Assembly: GCF_000279535.1 (NCBI RefSeq)
Contig: NZ_ALCH01000001.1
Span: forward strand, 186,001-250,000
Direction: 5' to 3'
Length of the DNA: 64,000 nucleotides
From: Streptococcus infantis SPAR10
Lineage (GTDB): Bacteria; Bacillota; Bacilli; Lactobacillales; Streptococcaceae
The notes below the pieces were generated by a model. It saw only the letters and a list, made by a program, of their open reading frames with translations, did not search any database and was not told the DNA's origin. The position numbers and the translations under genes were made by a program. Every line of letters starts with the position of its first letter. The first letter of the stretch is position 1. Shown in pieces: positions 1 through 8,338 of the stretch.

Positions 1-783
1 ATCGTTAGAAGTTGCAGCTCCTCCGCCACCGTTTCCACCTTGTTTAGAAAGGTTGAGGTAGATGAAGGCAAGGGCAACACCGATGACACCAAGGGCAATC
101 AAAGTCAATTGAGAAATTGCTGCAAGAGCAAAACCGATAGCGAAGAATGGCCATACTTCACGAGTAGCCATCATGTTGATAACCAAAGCGTAACCAACGG
201 CAACGACCATGGCACCACCGACAGCCATACCACCGTTCAACCAGTCTGGCATCAATTTAAGAGCATCTTGAACAGCAGAAGCAGGGATAGCAATAAGGAA
301 GGCTGCAGGAATCGCAATACGTAGACCTTGAAGAACAAGGGCAAAGTAGTGAGCGCGTTCAACAGCTGCAATATTTCCTTCTTTAGCAGCAGCGTCAGCA
401 GTGTGAACCAAACCAACTGAGATTGTACGAACAATCATAGTCAAGAAAAGTCCAGCTACGGCAAGAGGGATTGCAGTTGCAGTTGCGACTGCGATACCTT
501 CAGTAGTAAAGTTACCACCTTTAATCATGATGATTGCAGCAGCAACAGAAGCAAGAGCAGCGTCAGGAGCTACGGCAGCTCCGATGTTTGCCCAACCAAG
601 AGCGATCATTTGAAGTGATCCACCAAGCATAACCCCAGCTTCGAGGTTACCAGTTACAAGCCCGATAAGGGTACATGCTACGATTGGTTGATGGAATTGG
701 AATTGGTCGAGGATACCTTCAAGACCTGCGAAGAAGGCAACAACTACAACCAAGATAGCAGAAATGATTGAAATATCTGACAT
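1..783 (-). CDS. manM: Mannose-family PTS permease subunit IIC (ManM/ManY), 3' end outside window
   Basis: The reverse strand from an ATG at 783 reads open to the window edge (261 codons). It encodes a hydrophobic protein beginning MSDISIISAILVVVVAFFAG, typical of EIIC of the mannose/fructose/sorbose PTS family. This subunit forms the membrane sugar channel together with EIID, importing glucose, mannose and related sugars with phosphorylation. The visible part has several membrane helices and ends in a Gly-rich stretch (QGGNGGG) close to the usual C-terminus, so only a few residues should be missing. It lies 29 nt downstream of manL on the same strand and is surely co-transcribed. manN is expected beyond the window edge. 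The family call is secure. Confidence 0.95.
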   Translation of the reverse strand, partial: MSDISIISAILVVVVAFFAGLEGILDQFQFHQPIVACTLIGLVTGNLEAGVMLGGSLQMIALGWANIGAAVAPDAALASVAAAIIMIKGGNFTTEGIAVATATAIPLAVAGLFLTMIVRTISVGLVHTADAAAKEGNIAAVERAHYFALVLQGLRIAIPAAFLIAIPASAVQDALKLMPDWLNGGMAVGGAMVVAVGYALVINMMATREVWPFFAIGFALAAISQLTLIALGVIGVALAFIYLNLSKQGGNGGGGAATSND

Positions 784-812
784 GGTTTTATTCCTTTTCT
801 ATTTAATGTAAA

Positions 813-1802
813 TTATTGAACGTTAGCTTTGCTAATCAAGTCAAACAAATCTTTTTTCGTGTCGTTTGGTACTTTACGTACGTCAAATTCAACACCAAGG
901 TCACGCATTTTTTCAAATGTAGCAACGTCGTCTTTGTCCATTGACAATACGTTGTTGACCATTGTTTTACCAGTTGAGTGAGCCATAGATCCTACGTTAA
1001 GAGTCTTGATTGGTACACCACCTTCGATAGCACGGAGGGCATCTTGTGGTGTTTCAAACAAGATAAGGGCATGTGTTTCACCAAAGCGAGGATCTTTAGC
1101 AACCTCAATCAATTTTTGGATTGGAACAACGTTAGCCTTCACTCCGTTAGGAGCTGCTTGTTTGATCAATTCTTTACGAAGGTCATCTTTAGCAACGTTA
1201 TCTGAAGCAACGATGATACGATCTGCTTTTGAATCTGGAGTCCAAGCAGTGGCAACCTGACCGTGAAGGAGACGTGTGTCAAGACGTGCAAGGTTGATTT
1301 TCAATTTACCGTCTCCGATAACAGTTCCTTCTGGAATAGCAGCTTGGGCTACAGGAGCAGTTGCAGCACTTGCAACTTCCTCAGCTGGGTTTAGCTCTTC
1401 TGGAAGAGCCTTGATGCCATCTTTGGCTTCTTTAATGATGTTCGCAGCAACTTTAGCCACTCCGGCATTAGCGTCCATCAGACGTTCGGTGTAGGCTTGG
1501 ATTAACATCGGCAAGTTAAGTCCTGTGATGATGGCAAATTTACGCTCAGGATTTTCTCCCATTACGCGGCTAGCTTGGTTAAATGGAGAACCACTCCAAA
1601 GGTCAGCCAAGACTAGAACCTCATCTTCTGCGTCAAATGCAGCCACAGCATTGTTGAATTTTGCGTATAAATCATCTGGACCTTCGTTTGGCATAAAGGT
1701 TACAACTTGAACCTTTTCTTGTTCACCAAAGATCATAGATCCTGACTGATGAATACCCGCGGCAAATTCACCGTGACTCGCAATAATGATTCCGATACTC
1801 AT
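813..1802 (-). CDS. manL: Mannose-family PTS EIIAB subunit ManL
   Basis: This is a cytoplasmic phosphotransfer protein of 329 residues. The N-terminal EIIA (Man) domain carries the phospho-accepting His10 in ASHGEF. An Ala/Pro-rich linker at about residues 140-160 leads to an EIIB domain with the active His180 in RLLHGQ. Phosphate passes from HPr to the incoming sugar, and the protein also signals glucose status in streptococci. Two in-frame ATGs lie after the AGGAGG. The first sits only 1 nt away, the second 10 nt away, so the second (1802) is chosen, and it gives the usual 329-residue length. Upstream lie a CiaR-type box and a cre-like site, suggesting control by CiaRH and CcpA. Confidence 0.97.
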   Translation of the reverse strand: MSIGIIIASHGEFAAGIHQSGSMIFGEQEKVQVVTFMPNEGPDDLYAKFNNAVAAFDAEDEVLVLADLWSGSPFNQASRVMGENPERKFAIITGLNLPMLIQAYTERLMDANAGVAKVAANIIKEAKDGIKALPEELNPAEEVASAATAPVAQAAIPEGTVIGDGKLKINLARLDTRLLHGQVATAWTPDSKADRIIVASDNVAKDDLRKELIKQAAPNGVKANVVPIQKLIEVAKDPRFGETHALILFETPQDALRAIEGGVPIKTLNVGSMAHSTGKTMVNNVLSMDKDDVATFEKMRDLGVEFDVRKVPNDTKKDLFDLISKANVQ

Positions 1803-1839
1803 TATTGTCATTCCTCCTTATAAAATGTTTGACTTGTAG

Positions 1840-1856
1840 TTTAAGAAAACTTTAAG
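1840..1856 (-). promoter_or_regulatory. CiaR-binding site candidate upstream of manL
   Basis: The + strand reads TTTAAG-AAAAC-TTTAAG, an exact match to the streptococcal CiaR direct repeat (TTTAAG, 5-nt gap, TTTAAG). It lies 38-54 nt upstream of the chosen manL start. From memory, manLMN is a directly CiaR-controlled (repressed) operon in S. pneumoniae, which fits this position. Confidence 0.75.
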
Positions 1857-1867
1857 ACTAACTAAGT

Positions 1868-1882
1868 ATAAACCGTTTTCAT
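1868..1882 (-). promoter_or_regulatory. cre-like (CcpA) site upstream of manL
   Basis: On the minus strand the 15-mer ATGAAAACGGTTTAT matches the cre consensus WTGNAANCGNWNNCW at every fixed position except the final C. It lies 12 nt upstream of the CiaR box. Carbon catabolite control of the mannose PTS is plausible. Confidence 0.5.
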
Positions 1883-2121
1883 AAAAAAATCAACAAATTA
1901 AATTAAATTATACAAAAATTATAGGAGCAATGATTTTTAAAGATATTGATATATCAACATTTTTAGAAGAGGTTTTAAAAGCAAACATGTAAAATTTAAT
2001 ATAAATTCCAAATCTGCCCTTATTTTGTAAAAAGTTTGTTTTCGACAAGATTATCTCCGATTTTTGGTATAATAGAGAGTGATTTATTTTCTAGTATGAG
2101 AAGTTAGAGTGAGAGGTATGT
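1883..2121. other. Intergenic region between divergent manL and the GshA-like gene
   Basis: This is very AT-rich DNA. On the minus strand, TATAAT-like hexamers near 1905-1925 are candidates for the man promoter, but no convincing -35 is spaced correctly. On the plus strand, TATAAT at 2068-2073 preceded by TG (extended -10) is the likely promoter of the next gene, with a GAGAGG ribosome site at 2111-2116. No ORF or RNA was recognised. Confidence 0.5.
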
Positions 2122-3399
2122 ATGTCCCCTTCAATTCAGTTATTAAAAGACCGCTATTTAAAAAATATCAAAGAAAATCCAGATCTCTATATCGGTATTG
2201 AGTTGGAGTTTCCTATTGTTCATACGAAAGGCCAACCTACAGATATTGAAGTCAGCAAGGACTTGCTGCGCTTTTTGGTGGATGCTCTCAGTTTGGAAGT
2301 TGAAAAGGTAGACCAGGAGGGCAATCCGATTCAACTTGTAGAACCGATGAGTCAAGATCGGATTTTGTTTGAAGTTTCTTACACGACCTTGGAGTTTGCC
2401 TTTGGTAGGGCTCAGAATATCCAAGAGGTTGAAGGACGTTTTCAGGCCTATATGAAGGTAATCCAAGAAAAGCTAGGCGAAAAGAATCATGCTATCCAGG
2501 GTTGGGGGATTCACCCAAACTGGAATCAAAATGACAATCGACCTGTGGCTTATCCACGCTATCAGATGCTGATGGATTATCTGAGTATGGGGAGTCACCA
2601 AGAAAGTGCGCATTTACATGACTTTCCACAATACGGAGCCTTCATCTGCGGGAGTCAAGTCCAGTTGGATGTTTCGACCGATAACTACCTACGTGTCATC
2701 AATGCTTTCACACAGATAGAGGCAGCCAAAGCGTACCTGTTTGCCAATTCTGAGTTTTCTGGAGCGGACTGGGACACCCAGATTTCACGAGATATTTTTT
2801 GGGAAGACTCTATGCATGGGATTTATCCAGAGAATGTTGGTGTCAATTCAAAACTATTTCAAAATGAGGATGATTTCTTTGATTATTTAGACCATTCTGC
2901 GATTTTCACAGCAGAACGAGATGGAGAAACCTATTATTTTTCTCCGATTCAAGCTAGAGATTACCTAGCTACTGATGAGATTCCTGCTTATACTCTAAAT
3001 GGGAAAGAAACTCTTCTTGTTCCTCTAGAAAAGGATTTCCAAACGCACCGTAGCTACCAGTTTCAAGACTTGACAACAAGAGGCACAGTTGAATTTCGGA
3101 GTGTTTGTACACAGTCGCTAGACCGCACCTTTGCTTCAGCAGCCTTTCATCTAGGTTTGTTGGTGGATCTTGACAAGCTTGAAGCCTACCTAGAAACAGC
3201 TCCTTTCTTTGAAAGTTTTGGTCGTGACTACAAGTCTTTGAGAAGACAATTTTCTAAGAAACACCTCACAGATGAAGAAACAGCTGGGATTGTCCAGTTC
3301 TCCAAAGACTTGCTAGCGATAGCAGAGCAAGGACTTGAGATGAGAGGTCAGAGTGAAACGACTTATTTAGAACCTTTGAAAGAAGAATTGGACGTATAA
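2122..3399 (+). CDS. Glutamate-cysteine ligase family protein (GshA/GCS2-like)
   Basis: This 425-residue soluble protein belongs to the glutamate-cysteine ligase / carboxylate-amine ligase superfamily, which makes gamma-glutamyl amide bonds using ATP. Family features visible are GIELEFP near residue 25, with the Glu-x-Glu metal/substrate motif, WGIHPNWNQND near 130, and RGTVEFRSVC near 328. GAGAGG lies 5 nt before the ATG, and an extended -10 lies at 2068. It is a single gene with its own promoter, followed by thrC with a separate promoter. No glutathione synthetase domain is fused, so it is not the bifunctional GshF. Whether the product is gamma-glutamylcysteine or another amide cannot be told from sequence. 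Confidence 0.75.
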   Translation: MSPSIQLLKDRYLKNIKENPDLYIGIELEFPIVHTKGQPTDIEVSKDLLRFLVDALSLEVEKVDQEGNPIQLVEPMSQDRILFEVSYTTLEFAFGRAQNIQEVEGRFQAYMKVIQEKLGEKNHAIQGWGIHPNWNQNDNRPVAYPRYQMLMDYLSMGSHQESAHLHDFPQYGAFICGSQVQLDVSTDNYLRVINAFTQIEAAKAYLFANSEFSGADWDTQISRDIFWEDSMHGIYPENVGVNSKLFQNEDDFFDYLDHSAIFTAERDGETYYFSPIQARDYLATDEIPAYTLNGKETLLVPLEKDFQTHRSYQFQDLTTRGTVEFRSVCTQSLDRTFASAAFHLGLLVDLDKLEAYLETAPFFESFGRDYKSLRRQFSKKHLTDEETAGIVQFSKDLLAIAEQGLEMRGQSETTYLEPLKEELDV

Positions 3400-3416
3400 T
3401 TTTCTTATAACGGAAG

Positions 3417-3431
3417 AATTTTCTGAAAAAT
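3417..3431 (+). promoter_or_regulatory. CodY box candidate overlapping the thrC promoter
   Basis: AATTTTCTGAAAAAT matches the CodY consensus AATTTTCWGAAAATT at 14 of 15 positions. It ends 5 nt before an extended -10 (TGTTATAAT, hexamer 3437-3442), so it covers the -35 region of thrC. A bound CodY would block polymerase, giving repression in amino-acid-rich medium. Confidence 0.65.
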
Positions 3432-3473
3432 CATGTTATAATGAATGAGACTATAGATAAAGGATAGAGATTT

Positions 3474-4958
3474 ATGACATTAGTTTATCAATCAACGCGT
3501 GATGCGAACAATACCGTAACAGCCAGCCAAGCGATTTTGCAGGGCTTGGCAACAGATGGAGGCTTGTTTACTCCAGTTAGCTATCCAAAGGTGGACTTGG
3601 ATTTTGACACAATGAAAGACGCTTCTTACCAAGAAGTAGCCAAGCTTGTCTTGTCAGCCTTCTTGGATGACTTTACAGCAGAAGAGTTGGACTACTGTAT
3701 CACCAACGCCTATGACAGCAAGTTTGATACACCAGCAATTGCCCCTCTTGTCAAACTTGATGGCCAATACAACTTGGAACTTTTCCATGGTTCAACCATT
3801 GCCTTCAAGGATATGGCCTTGTCTATCTTGCCCTACTTTATGACAACAGCTGCTAAGAAACACGGCTTGGAAAACAAGATTGTCATCTTGACAGCGACGT
3901 CTGGAGACACTGGTAAAGCTGCTATGGCAGGATTCGCGGATGTTCCTGGAACTGAAATCATCGTTTTTTATCCAAAAGACGGTGTCAGCAAGGTACAAGA
4001 GTTGCAAATGACCACTCAAACGGGCGAAAATACCCATGTTATCGCTATTGATGGAAACTTTGACGATGCTCAAACAAACGTAAAACATATGTTCAATGAT
4101 GTGGCTCTTCGTGAGAAATTGGCAGCCAACAAGCTCCAGTTTTCATCAGCTAACTCTATGAATATCGGTCGTTTGGTCCCACAGATTGTCTATTATGTGT
4201 ATGCCTACGCTCAGCTTGTTAAAACTGGTGAGATTAAGGCTGGTGACAAGGTTAACTTCACCGTACCGACAGGAAACTTTGGAAATATCTTGGCTGCCTT
4301 TTACGCCAAACAAATCGGCCTACCAGTCGGTAAGCTAATCTGTGCTTCAAATGACAACAATGTTTTGACAGACTTCTTCAAAACTCGTGTTTATGACAAG
4401 AAGCGTGAGTTTAAGGTAACTACTAGCCCATCTATGGATATCTTGGTCTCTTCAAACTTGGAGCGTCTCATTTTCCATCTTTTGGGAAATGATGCGGTTA
4501 AGACAGCTGAACTTATGAATGCTTTGAACACTCAAGGTCAGTATGAGTTGACTAATTTTGATGCAGAGATTCTGGATCTCTTTGCAGCTGAGTATGCGAC
4601 GGAAGCAGAAACCGTAGCAGAAATTAAGCGTGTTTATGAGTCAGATGCTTATATTGAGGACCCTCATACAGCAGTTGCTTCGGCCGTATATAAAAAATAC
4701 CAAGCGGCGACAGGCGATGTGGCTAAGACCGTGATTGCATCAACAGCTAGTCCATATAAATTCCCAGTAGTTGCAGTAGAAGCTGTAACAGGGAAATCAG
4801 GTTTGAGCGACTTTGAGGCCTTGACTCAGTTGCACGAAATTTCAGGAGTGGCAGTGCCACCAGCAGTTGATGGCCTTGAAACAGCTCCAGTTCGTCACAA
4901 GACAACTGTTGCAGCGGCAGATATGCAGGCGGCAGTAGAATCTTATTTAGGACTTTAA
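3474..4958 (+). CDS. thrC: Threonine synthase
   Basis: This PLP enzyme converts O-phosphohomoserine to threonine in the last step of threonine synthesis. It has 494 residues, the usual size of the bacterial long form. The PLP-binding lysine is Lys112 in STIAFKDMAL, followed by TATSGDTGKAA, the phosphate-binding loop. The C-terminal substrate domain is complete. The ATG is preceded by AAAGGATAGAG. It has its own promoter with a CodY-like box, so nutritional repression is likely. hom and thrB are not adjacent. A hairpin terminator follows. Confidence 0.97.
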   Translation: MTLVYQSTRDANNTVTASQAILQGLATDGGLFTPVSYPKVDLDFDTMKDASYQEVAKLVLSAFLDDFTAEELDYCITNAYDSKFDTPAIAPLVKLDGQYNLELFHGSTIAFKDMALSILPYFMTTAAKKHGLENKIVILTATSGDTGKAAMAGFADVPGTEIIVFYPKDGVSKVQELQMTTQTGENTHVIAIDGNFDDAQTNVKHMFNDVALREKLAANKLQFSSANSMNIGRLVPQIVYYVYAYAQLVKTGEIKAGDKVNFTVPTGNFGNILAAFYAKQIGLPVGKLICASNDNNVLTDFFKTRVYDKKREFKVTTSPSMDILVSSNLERLIFHLLGNDAVKTAELMNALNTQGQYELTNFDAEILDLFAAEYATEAETVAEIKRVYESDAYIEDPHTAVASAVYKKYQAATGDVAKTVIASTASPYKFPVVAVEAVTGKSGLSDFEALTQLHEISGVAVPPAVDGLETAPVRHKTTVAAADMQAAVESYLGL

Positions 4959-4970
4959 AACAGAGGAAGT

Positions 4971-5004
4971 AAACTCGGTTGGGAAACTAACTGAGTTTCT
5001 TTTC
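4971..5004 (+). terminator. Intrinsic terminator/attenuator after thrC
   Basis: AAACTCGGTT pairs with AACTGAGTTT (10 bp with one G-U) around an 8-nt loop, followed by CTTTT. It sits immediately before the ribosome site of the MATE gene, so read-through probably supplies some downstream expression. Confidence 0.8.
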
Positions 5005-5018
5005 ATCAGGAGGAAGGA

Positions 5019-6299
5019 TTGTTTAAGAAAAATAAGGATATTCTCAACATAGCTTTACCTGCCATGGGTGAAAATTTCTTGCAGATGCTCATGGGGATGG
5101 TAGATAGCTACTTGGTAGCTAATCTGGGGTTGATCGCCATTTCGGGTGTGTCTGTAGCTGGAAATATTATCACCATTTATCAGGCTATTTTTATTGCCTT
5201 GGGAGCAGCAATTTCTAGTGTTATATCAAAAAGTTTGGGACAGAAAGATCAGTCTAGACTAGCCTACCATGTGACAGAAGCTCTCAAGATAACCTTGCTA
5301 TTGAGTTTAATTTTAGGTGGCTTGTCCATCTTTGCAGGTCAAGAGATGATTGGTCTTTTGGGTACTGAAGCGCCTGTGGCTAAGAGTGGTGGACTATACC
5401 TAGCTTTGGTCGGTGGGACAATCGTCCTCTTGGGCTTGATGACTAGTCTGGGAGCCTTGATTCGCGCCACCCACAATCCTCGACTTCCCCTTTATGTGAG
5501 TTTTTTATCCAATGCTTTAAACATCCTATTTTCAAGTGTCGCCATTTTTATCCTTGATATGGGGATAGCTGGTGTAGCTTGGGGGACTATTTTGTCTCGT
5601 TTGGTCGGGGTTGTGATTTTGTGGTCACAATTAAAACTTCCATATACGAGACCAAATTTTGGACTGGACAAAGACTTGCTGACTTTGGCTTTACCTGCAG
5701 CGGGAGAACGTCTCATGATGCGAGCTGGAGATGTGGTCATTATTGCCTTAGTTGTTTCTTTCGGAACTGAGGCAGTCGCAGGAAATGCAATCGGTGAAGT
5801 CTTGACCCAGTTTAACTATATGCCAGCCTTTGGTGTCGCTACAGCAACAGTCATGCAGGTAGCTCGAGCAGTTGGAGAAGATGATTGGGCAAGGGTAGAC
5901 AACTTAAGTAAGCAAACTTTTTGGCTTTCCCTCTTTCTTATGTTGCCCTTAACACTTAGTATCTATGCTCTCGGAACGCCCCTAAGTCACCTCTATACTA
6001 GTGATCCTGTGGCTATTGAAGCTAGTGTTATGGTGACGCTGTTCTCTCTACTAGGGACTCCTATGACGACGGGAACAGTCATTTATACAGCTGTCTGGCA
6101 GGGTTTGGGAAATGCACGCCTCCCCTTTTATGCGACAAGTATCGGAATGTGGTGTATCCGTATCGGAACAGGGTATCTGATGGGAATTGTTCTTGGTTGG
6201 GGCTTGCCTGGTATTTGGGCAGGAACGCTTTTGGATAATGGTTTTCGCTGGATTTTCCTGCACTATCGTTATAAGCAATATATCTCTTTGAAAGGATGA
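5019..6299 (+). CDS. MATE-family multidrug/cation efflux protein (NorM/DinF-like)
   Basis: This 426-residue integral membrane protein has about 12 hydrophobic segments and the two-fold repeat of the MATE family. Members export drugs or organic cations in exchange for Na+ or H+. The N-terminal repeat begins FKKNKDILNIALPAMGENF and the second repeat begins near residue 210 (LLTLALPAAGERLMMR). The apparent start is TTG, 5 nt after AGGAGG, with no better ATG nearby. It lies 60 nt after thrC, separated by a hairpin, and 3 nt before a HAD phosphatase gene, suggesting an operon with the latter. Substrate is unknown. Confidence 0.9.
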   Translation: MFKKNKDILNIALPAMGENFLQMLMGMVDSYLVANLGLIAISGVSVAGNIITIYQAIFIALGAAISSVISKSLGQKDQSRLAYHVTEALKITLLLSLILGGLSIFAGQEMIGLLGTEAPVAKSGGLYLALVGGTIVLLGLMTSLGALIRATHNPRLPLYVSFLSNALNILFSSVAIFILDMGIAGVAWGTILSRLVGVVILWSQLKLPYTRPNFGLDKDLLTLALPAAGERLMMRAGDVVIIALVVSFGTEAVAGNAIGEVLTQFNYMPAFGVATATVMQVARAVGEDDWARVDNLSKQTFWLSLFLMLPLTLSIYALGTPLSHLYTSDPVAIEASVMVTLFSLLGTPMTTGTVIYTAVWQGLGNARLPFYATSIGMWCIRIGTGYLMGIVLGWGLPGIWAGTLLDNGFRWIFLHYRYKQYISLKG

Positions 6300-6302
6300 C
6301 AT

Positions 6303-6917
6303 ATGAAAAAAATTGGATTTATCTGGGATTTAGATGGGACCTTGTTGGACTCTTATGAAGCTATTTTAGCAGGAATCGAAGAGACTTTTGCCCAGTTTGA
6401 CATTCCTTATGATAAGGCTGAGGTTCGTGCCTTTATTCTACAAACTTCCGTTCAAGATCTGTTGGAAAAGGCGGGAGAAGAAAGAGGCTTGGATGCAGAT
6501 ATGCTCAATCAGGTTCGTGCTCAGAGCTTGGCTGAGAAGAATGCTCAAGTGGTTCTGATGCCAGGGGCGCGTGAAATCTTAGCTTGGGCAGACCAGCAAG
6601 GTATTGAGCAGTTTGTTTATACCCATAAAGGGGACAATGCTTTTACAATTTTGGAGAATTTGGGTTTGGCCCACTATTTCACAGAAATTTTAACCAATCA
6701 AAGTGGCTTTGCTCGGAAGCCTAGTCCAGAAGCTGCGATTTATCTTTTAGATAAGTATGGATTAAATCCTCAGCAGACTTATTATATCGGCGATCGGACT
6801 TTGGATATAGAATTTGCCCAAAATAGTGGGATTCAGAGTATCAATTTTCTTGCCTCACCTACAGCTTGTAATCAACAGATAGAGCGTTTAGAAGATATTA
6901 GCTCACTTTCTTTCTAG
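6303..6917 (+). CDS. HAD-superfamily hydrolase (phosphoglycolate-phosphatase-like)
   Basis: This cytoplasmic phosphatase of 204 residues has the HAD signature WDLDGTLLDS near the N-terminus (nucleophile Asp9, acid Asp11). It has a helical cap at about residues 15-80, a Thr motif in FVYTHKGD, and the C-terminal acidic motif YIGDRTLDIEFA. These place it in the PGP/Gph-like subgroup. It starts 3 nt after the MATE gene with AAAGGA as ribosome site, so translation is likely coupled. The substrate is not predictable. Confidence 0.88.
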   Translation: MKKIGFIWDLDGTLLDSYEAILAGIEETFAQFDIPYDKAEVRAFILQTSVQDLLEKAGEERGLDADMLNQVRAQSLAEKNAQVVLMPGAREILAWADQQGIEQFVYTHKGDNAFTILENLGLAHYFTEILTNQSGFARKPSPEAAIYLLDKYGLNPQQTYYIGDRTLDIEFAQNSGIQSINFLASPTACNQQIERLEDISSLSF

Positions 6918-7016
6918 AACTTTCTTTAAGAAGAATGTGTCAGCCTGATGACAAGAAACTAACAAACTATTTCAAGTAATGTGATTTGTTACAACGAATG
7001 TACAGTTCTGTTAAAT

Positions 7017-7037
7017 AGCCCCAAAAGGGCTTTTTTT
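7017..7037 (+). terminator. Intrinsic terminator after the HAD gene
   Basis: AGCCC-CAAAA-GGGCT is followed by a run of T. It separates the MATE-HAD pair from the LysM gene, which has its own -10 (TATGAT near 7053). Confidence 0.8.
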
Positions 7038-7093
7038 CTATTTTCTTTGTGTTATGATAGACAGGTACTACATTTGAAAAGGAGTTTGATAGT

Positions 7094-8188
7094 ATGAAGA
7101 AAAGAATTATTTTAGCATCAACAGTAGCCTTGTCCTTTGCCCCTGTATTGGCAACTCAAGCAGAAGAACTAGTATGGACAGCGCGCAGTGTTGAGCAAAT
7201 TCAAAACGATGTTACTAAGAATGAGAATAAAACAAGCTATACGATTCAGTATGGAGATACTCTAAGTACCATTGCCGAAGCTTTGGGAGTGGATGTGACC
7301 GTTCTTGCTAACTTGAACAAGATCAGCAATATTGATCTGATTTTCCCTGAGACAGTGCTTACTACAACTGTTAATGATGAGGAAGAAGTGACGGAAGTTG
7401 AAATCCAAACCCCTGACACAGCTCAGGCAGGTGAAGGCACAACTGCAAGAGCAGATTTGACAACCAACCAAGTCACTGTAGATGACCAAACTGTACAGGT
7501 TGAAGATTTAACTCAACCAGTTGAAGAAACAGAGGCTCAAGTTGAGGCAGTAACACCACAAGTGACTGAAGAAGCAGTAGCAGAAACTACAACAGAAGCC
7601 TCAGTACCAGTAGCAGAACCTGTTACAGAAACTACGGCAGAAGTTTCAGCACCAGCAGAAGAAGCAGTAGCAGAAACACCTGTAGTGGAAGAAACCACTA
7701 CAACAGAAGCCCTTGTTACAGAAACTGTAGCAGAGACTCAATCAACACCATCAACTTACCAAGCTGAAGCAAGCCAAGGTTCATCAGCGACTTATGCAGC
7801 ACCAGCAGCACCTGATTATGCAAGTATTGCAGCTTCAAAATCAGAAAATGCAGGTCTACAACCACAAACGGCTGCCTTTAAAGAAGAAATTGCTAACTTG
7901 TTTGGTATCACATCATTTAGCGGCTACCGTCCTGGAGATAGCGGAGACCACGGGAAAGGCCTTGCAATTGACTTTATGGTTCCAGTAAGCTCAGCTCTTG
8001 GAGACCAAATTGCAGATTATGCTATCCAAAATATGGCTAGCCGTGGCATTAGCTACATCATCTGGAAACAACGTTTCTACGCACCATACCCAAGTAAATA
8101 TGGACCTGCTTACACTTGGAATCCAATGCCAGACCGTGGTAGTATCACAGAAAACCACTATGACCACGTCCACGTATCTATGAATTAA
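7094..8188 (+). CDS. Secreted LysM protein with C-terminal VldE/ARB-07466-like domain
   Basis: This is a 364-residue exported cell-wall protein. It has a Sec signal peptide at residues 1-23 (cleavage after ATQA) and a LysM peptidoglycan-binding motif at about 49-92 (YTIQYGDTLSTIAEALG). A long low-complexity Glu/Thr/Ala/Val linker at about 120-240 leads to a compact C-terminal domain at about 258-364 with SGYRPGDSGDHGKGLAIDF and HYDHVHVS. The spaced His/Asp residues resemble metal-dependent peptidases, although activity is unproven. It resembles the pneumococcal LysM protein I recall as spr1875/SP_2063, reported in the WalRK regulon. Three TGT half-sites (6987, 6999, 7009) lie upstream but not with the canonical 11-nt period. 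GGAG precedes the ATG and a strong terminator follows. Confidence 0.88.
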   Translation: MKKRIILASTVALSFAPVLATQAEELVWTARSVEQIQNDVTKNENKTSYTIQYGDTLSTIAEALGVDVTVLANLNKISNIDLIFPETVLTTTVNDEEEVTEVEIQTPDTAQAGEGTTARADLTTNQVTVDDQTVQVEDLTQPVEETEAQVEAVTPQVTEEAVAETTTEASVPVAEPVTETTAEVSAPAEEAVAETPVVEETTTTEALVTETVAETQSTPSTYQAEASQGSSATYAAPAAPDYASIAASKSENAGLQPQTAAFKEEIANLFGITSFSGYRPGDSGDHGKGLAIDFMVPVSSALGDQIADYAIQNMASRGISYIIWKQRFYAPYPSKYGPAYTWNPMPDRGSITENHYDHVHVSMN

Positions 8189-8196
8189 GAATAATA

Positions 8197-8233
8197 AGAA
8201 GCTATACATTTAAAATGTGTAGCTTCTTTTTGT
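8197..8233 (+). terminator. Intrinsic terminator after the LysM gene
   Basis: AGAAGCTATACATTT pairs with AAATGTGTAGCTTCT around a tiny loop, followed by TTTTTG. The stem is long and nearly perfect. Confidence 0.9.
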
Positions 8234-8278
8234 GTAAAATAGTATTGATAAGTGAAATAAAATCTAAAACATGTTAGA

Positions 8279-8293
8279 ATGTAAGCGGATACA
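8279..8293 (+). promoter_or_regulatory. Perfect cre (CcpA) site
   Basis: ATGTAAGCGGATACA satisfies every fixed position of WTGNAANCGNWNNCW, and the next base fits the longer streptococcal form. It lies 46-60 nt before the DUF2262-like start. A TATACT at 8298-8303 just downstream could be the -10, placing the cre over the -35 region, a repressing geometry. Confidence 0.75.
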
Positions 8294-8338
8294 AAACTAT
8301 ACTAACGCTTTTAAGCATAGAGAGAAAGGATGAAAAGA

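Noticed and set aside
6980-7014. Canonical WalR box upstream of the LysM gene
   Set aside because: TGT half-sites occur but with 12- and 10-nt spacing instead of the 11-nt period; not listed as a site.
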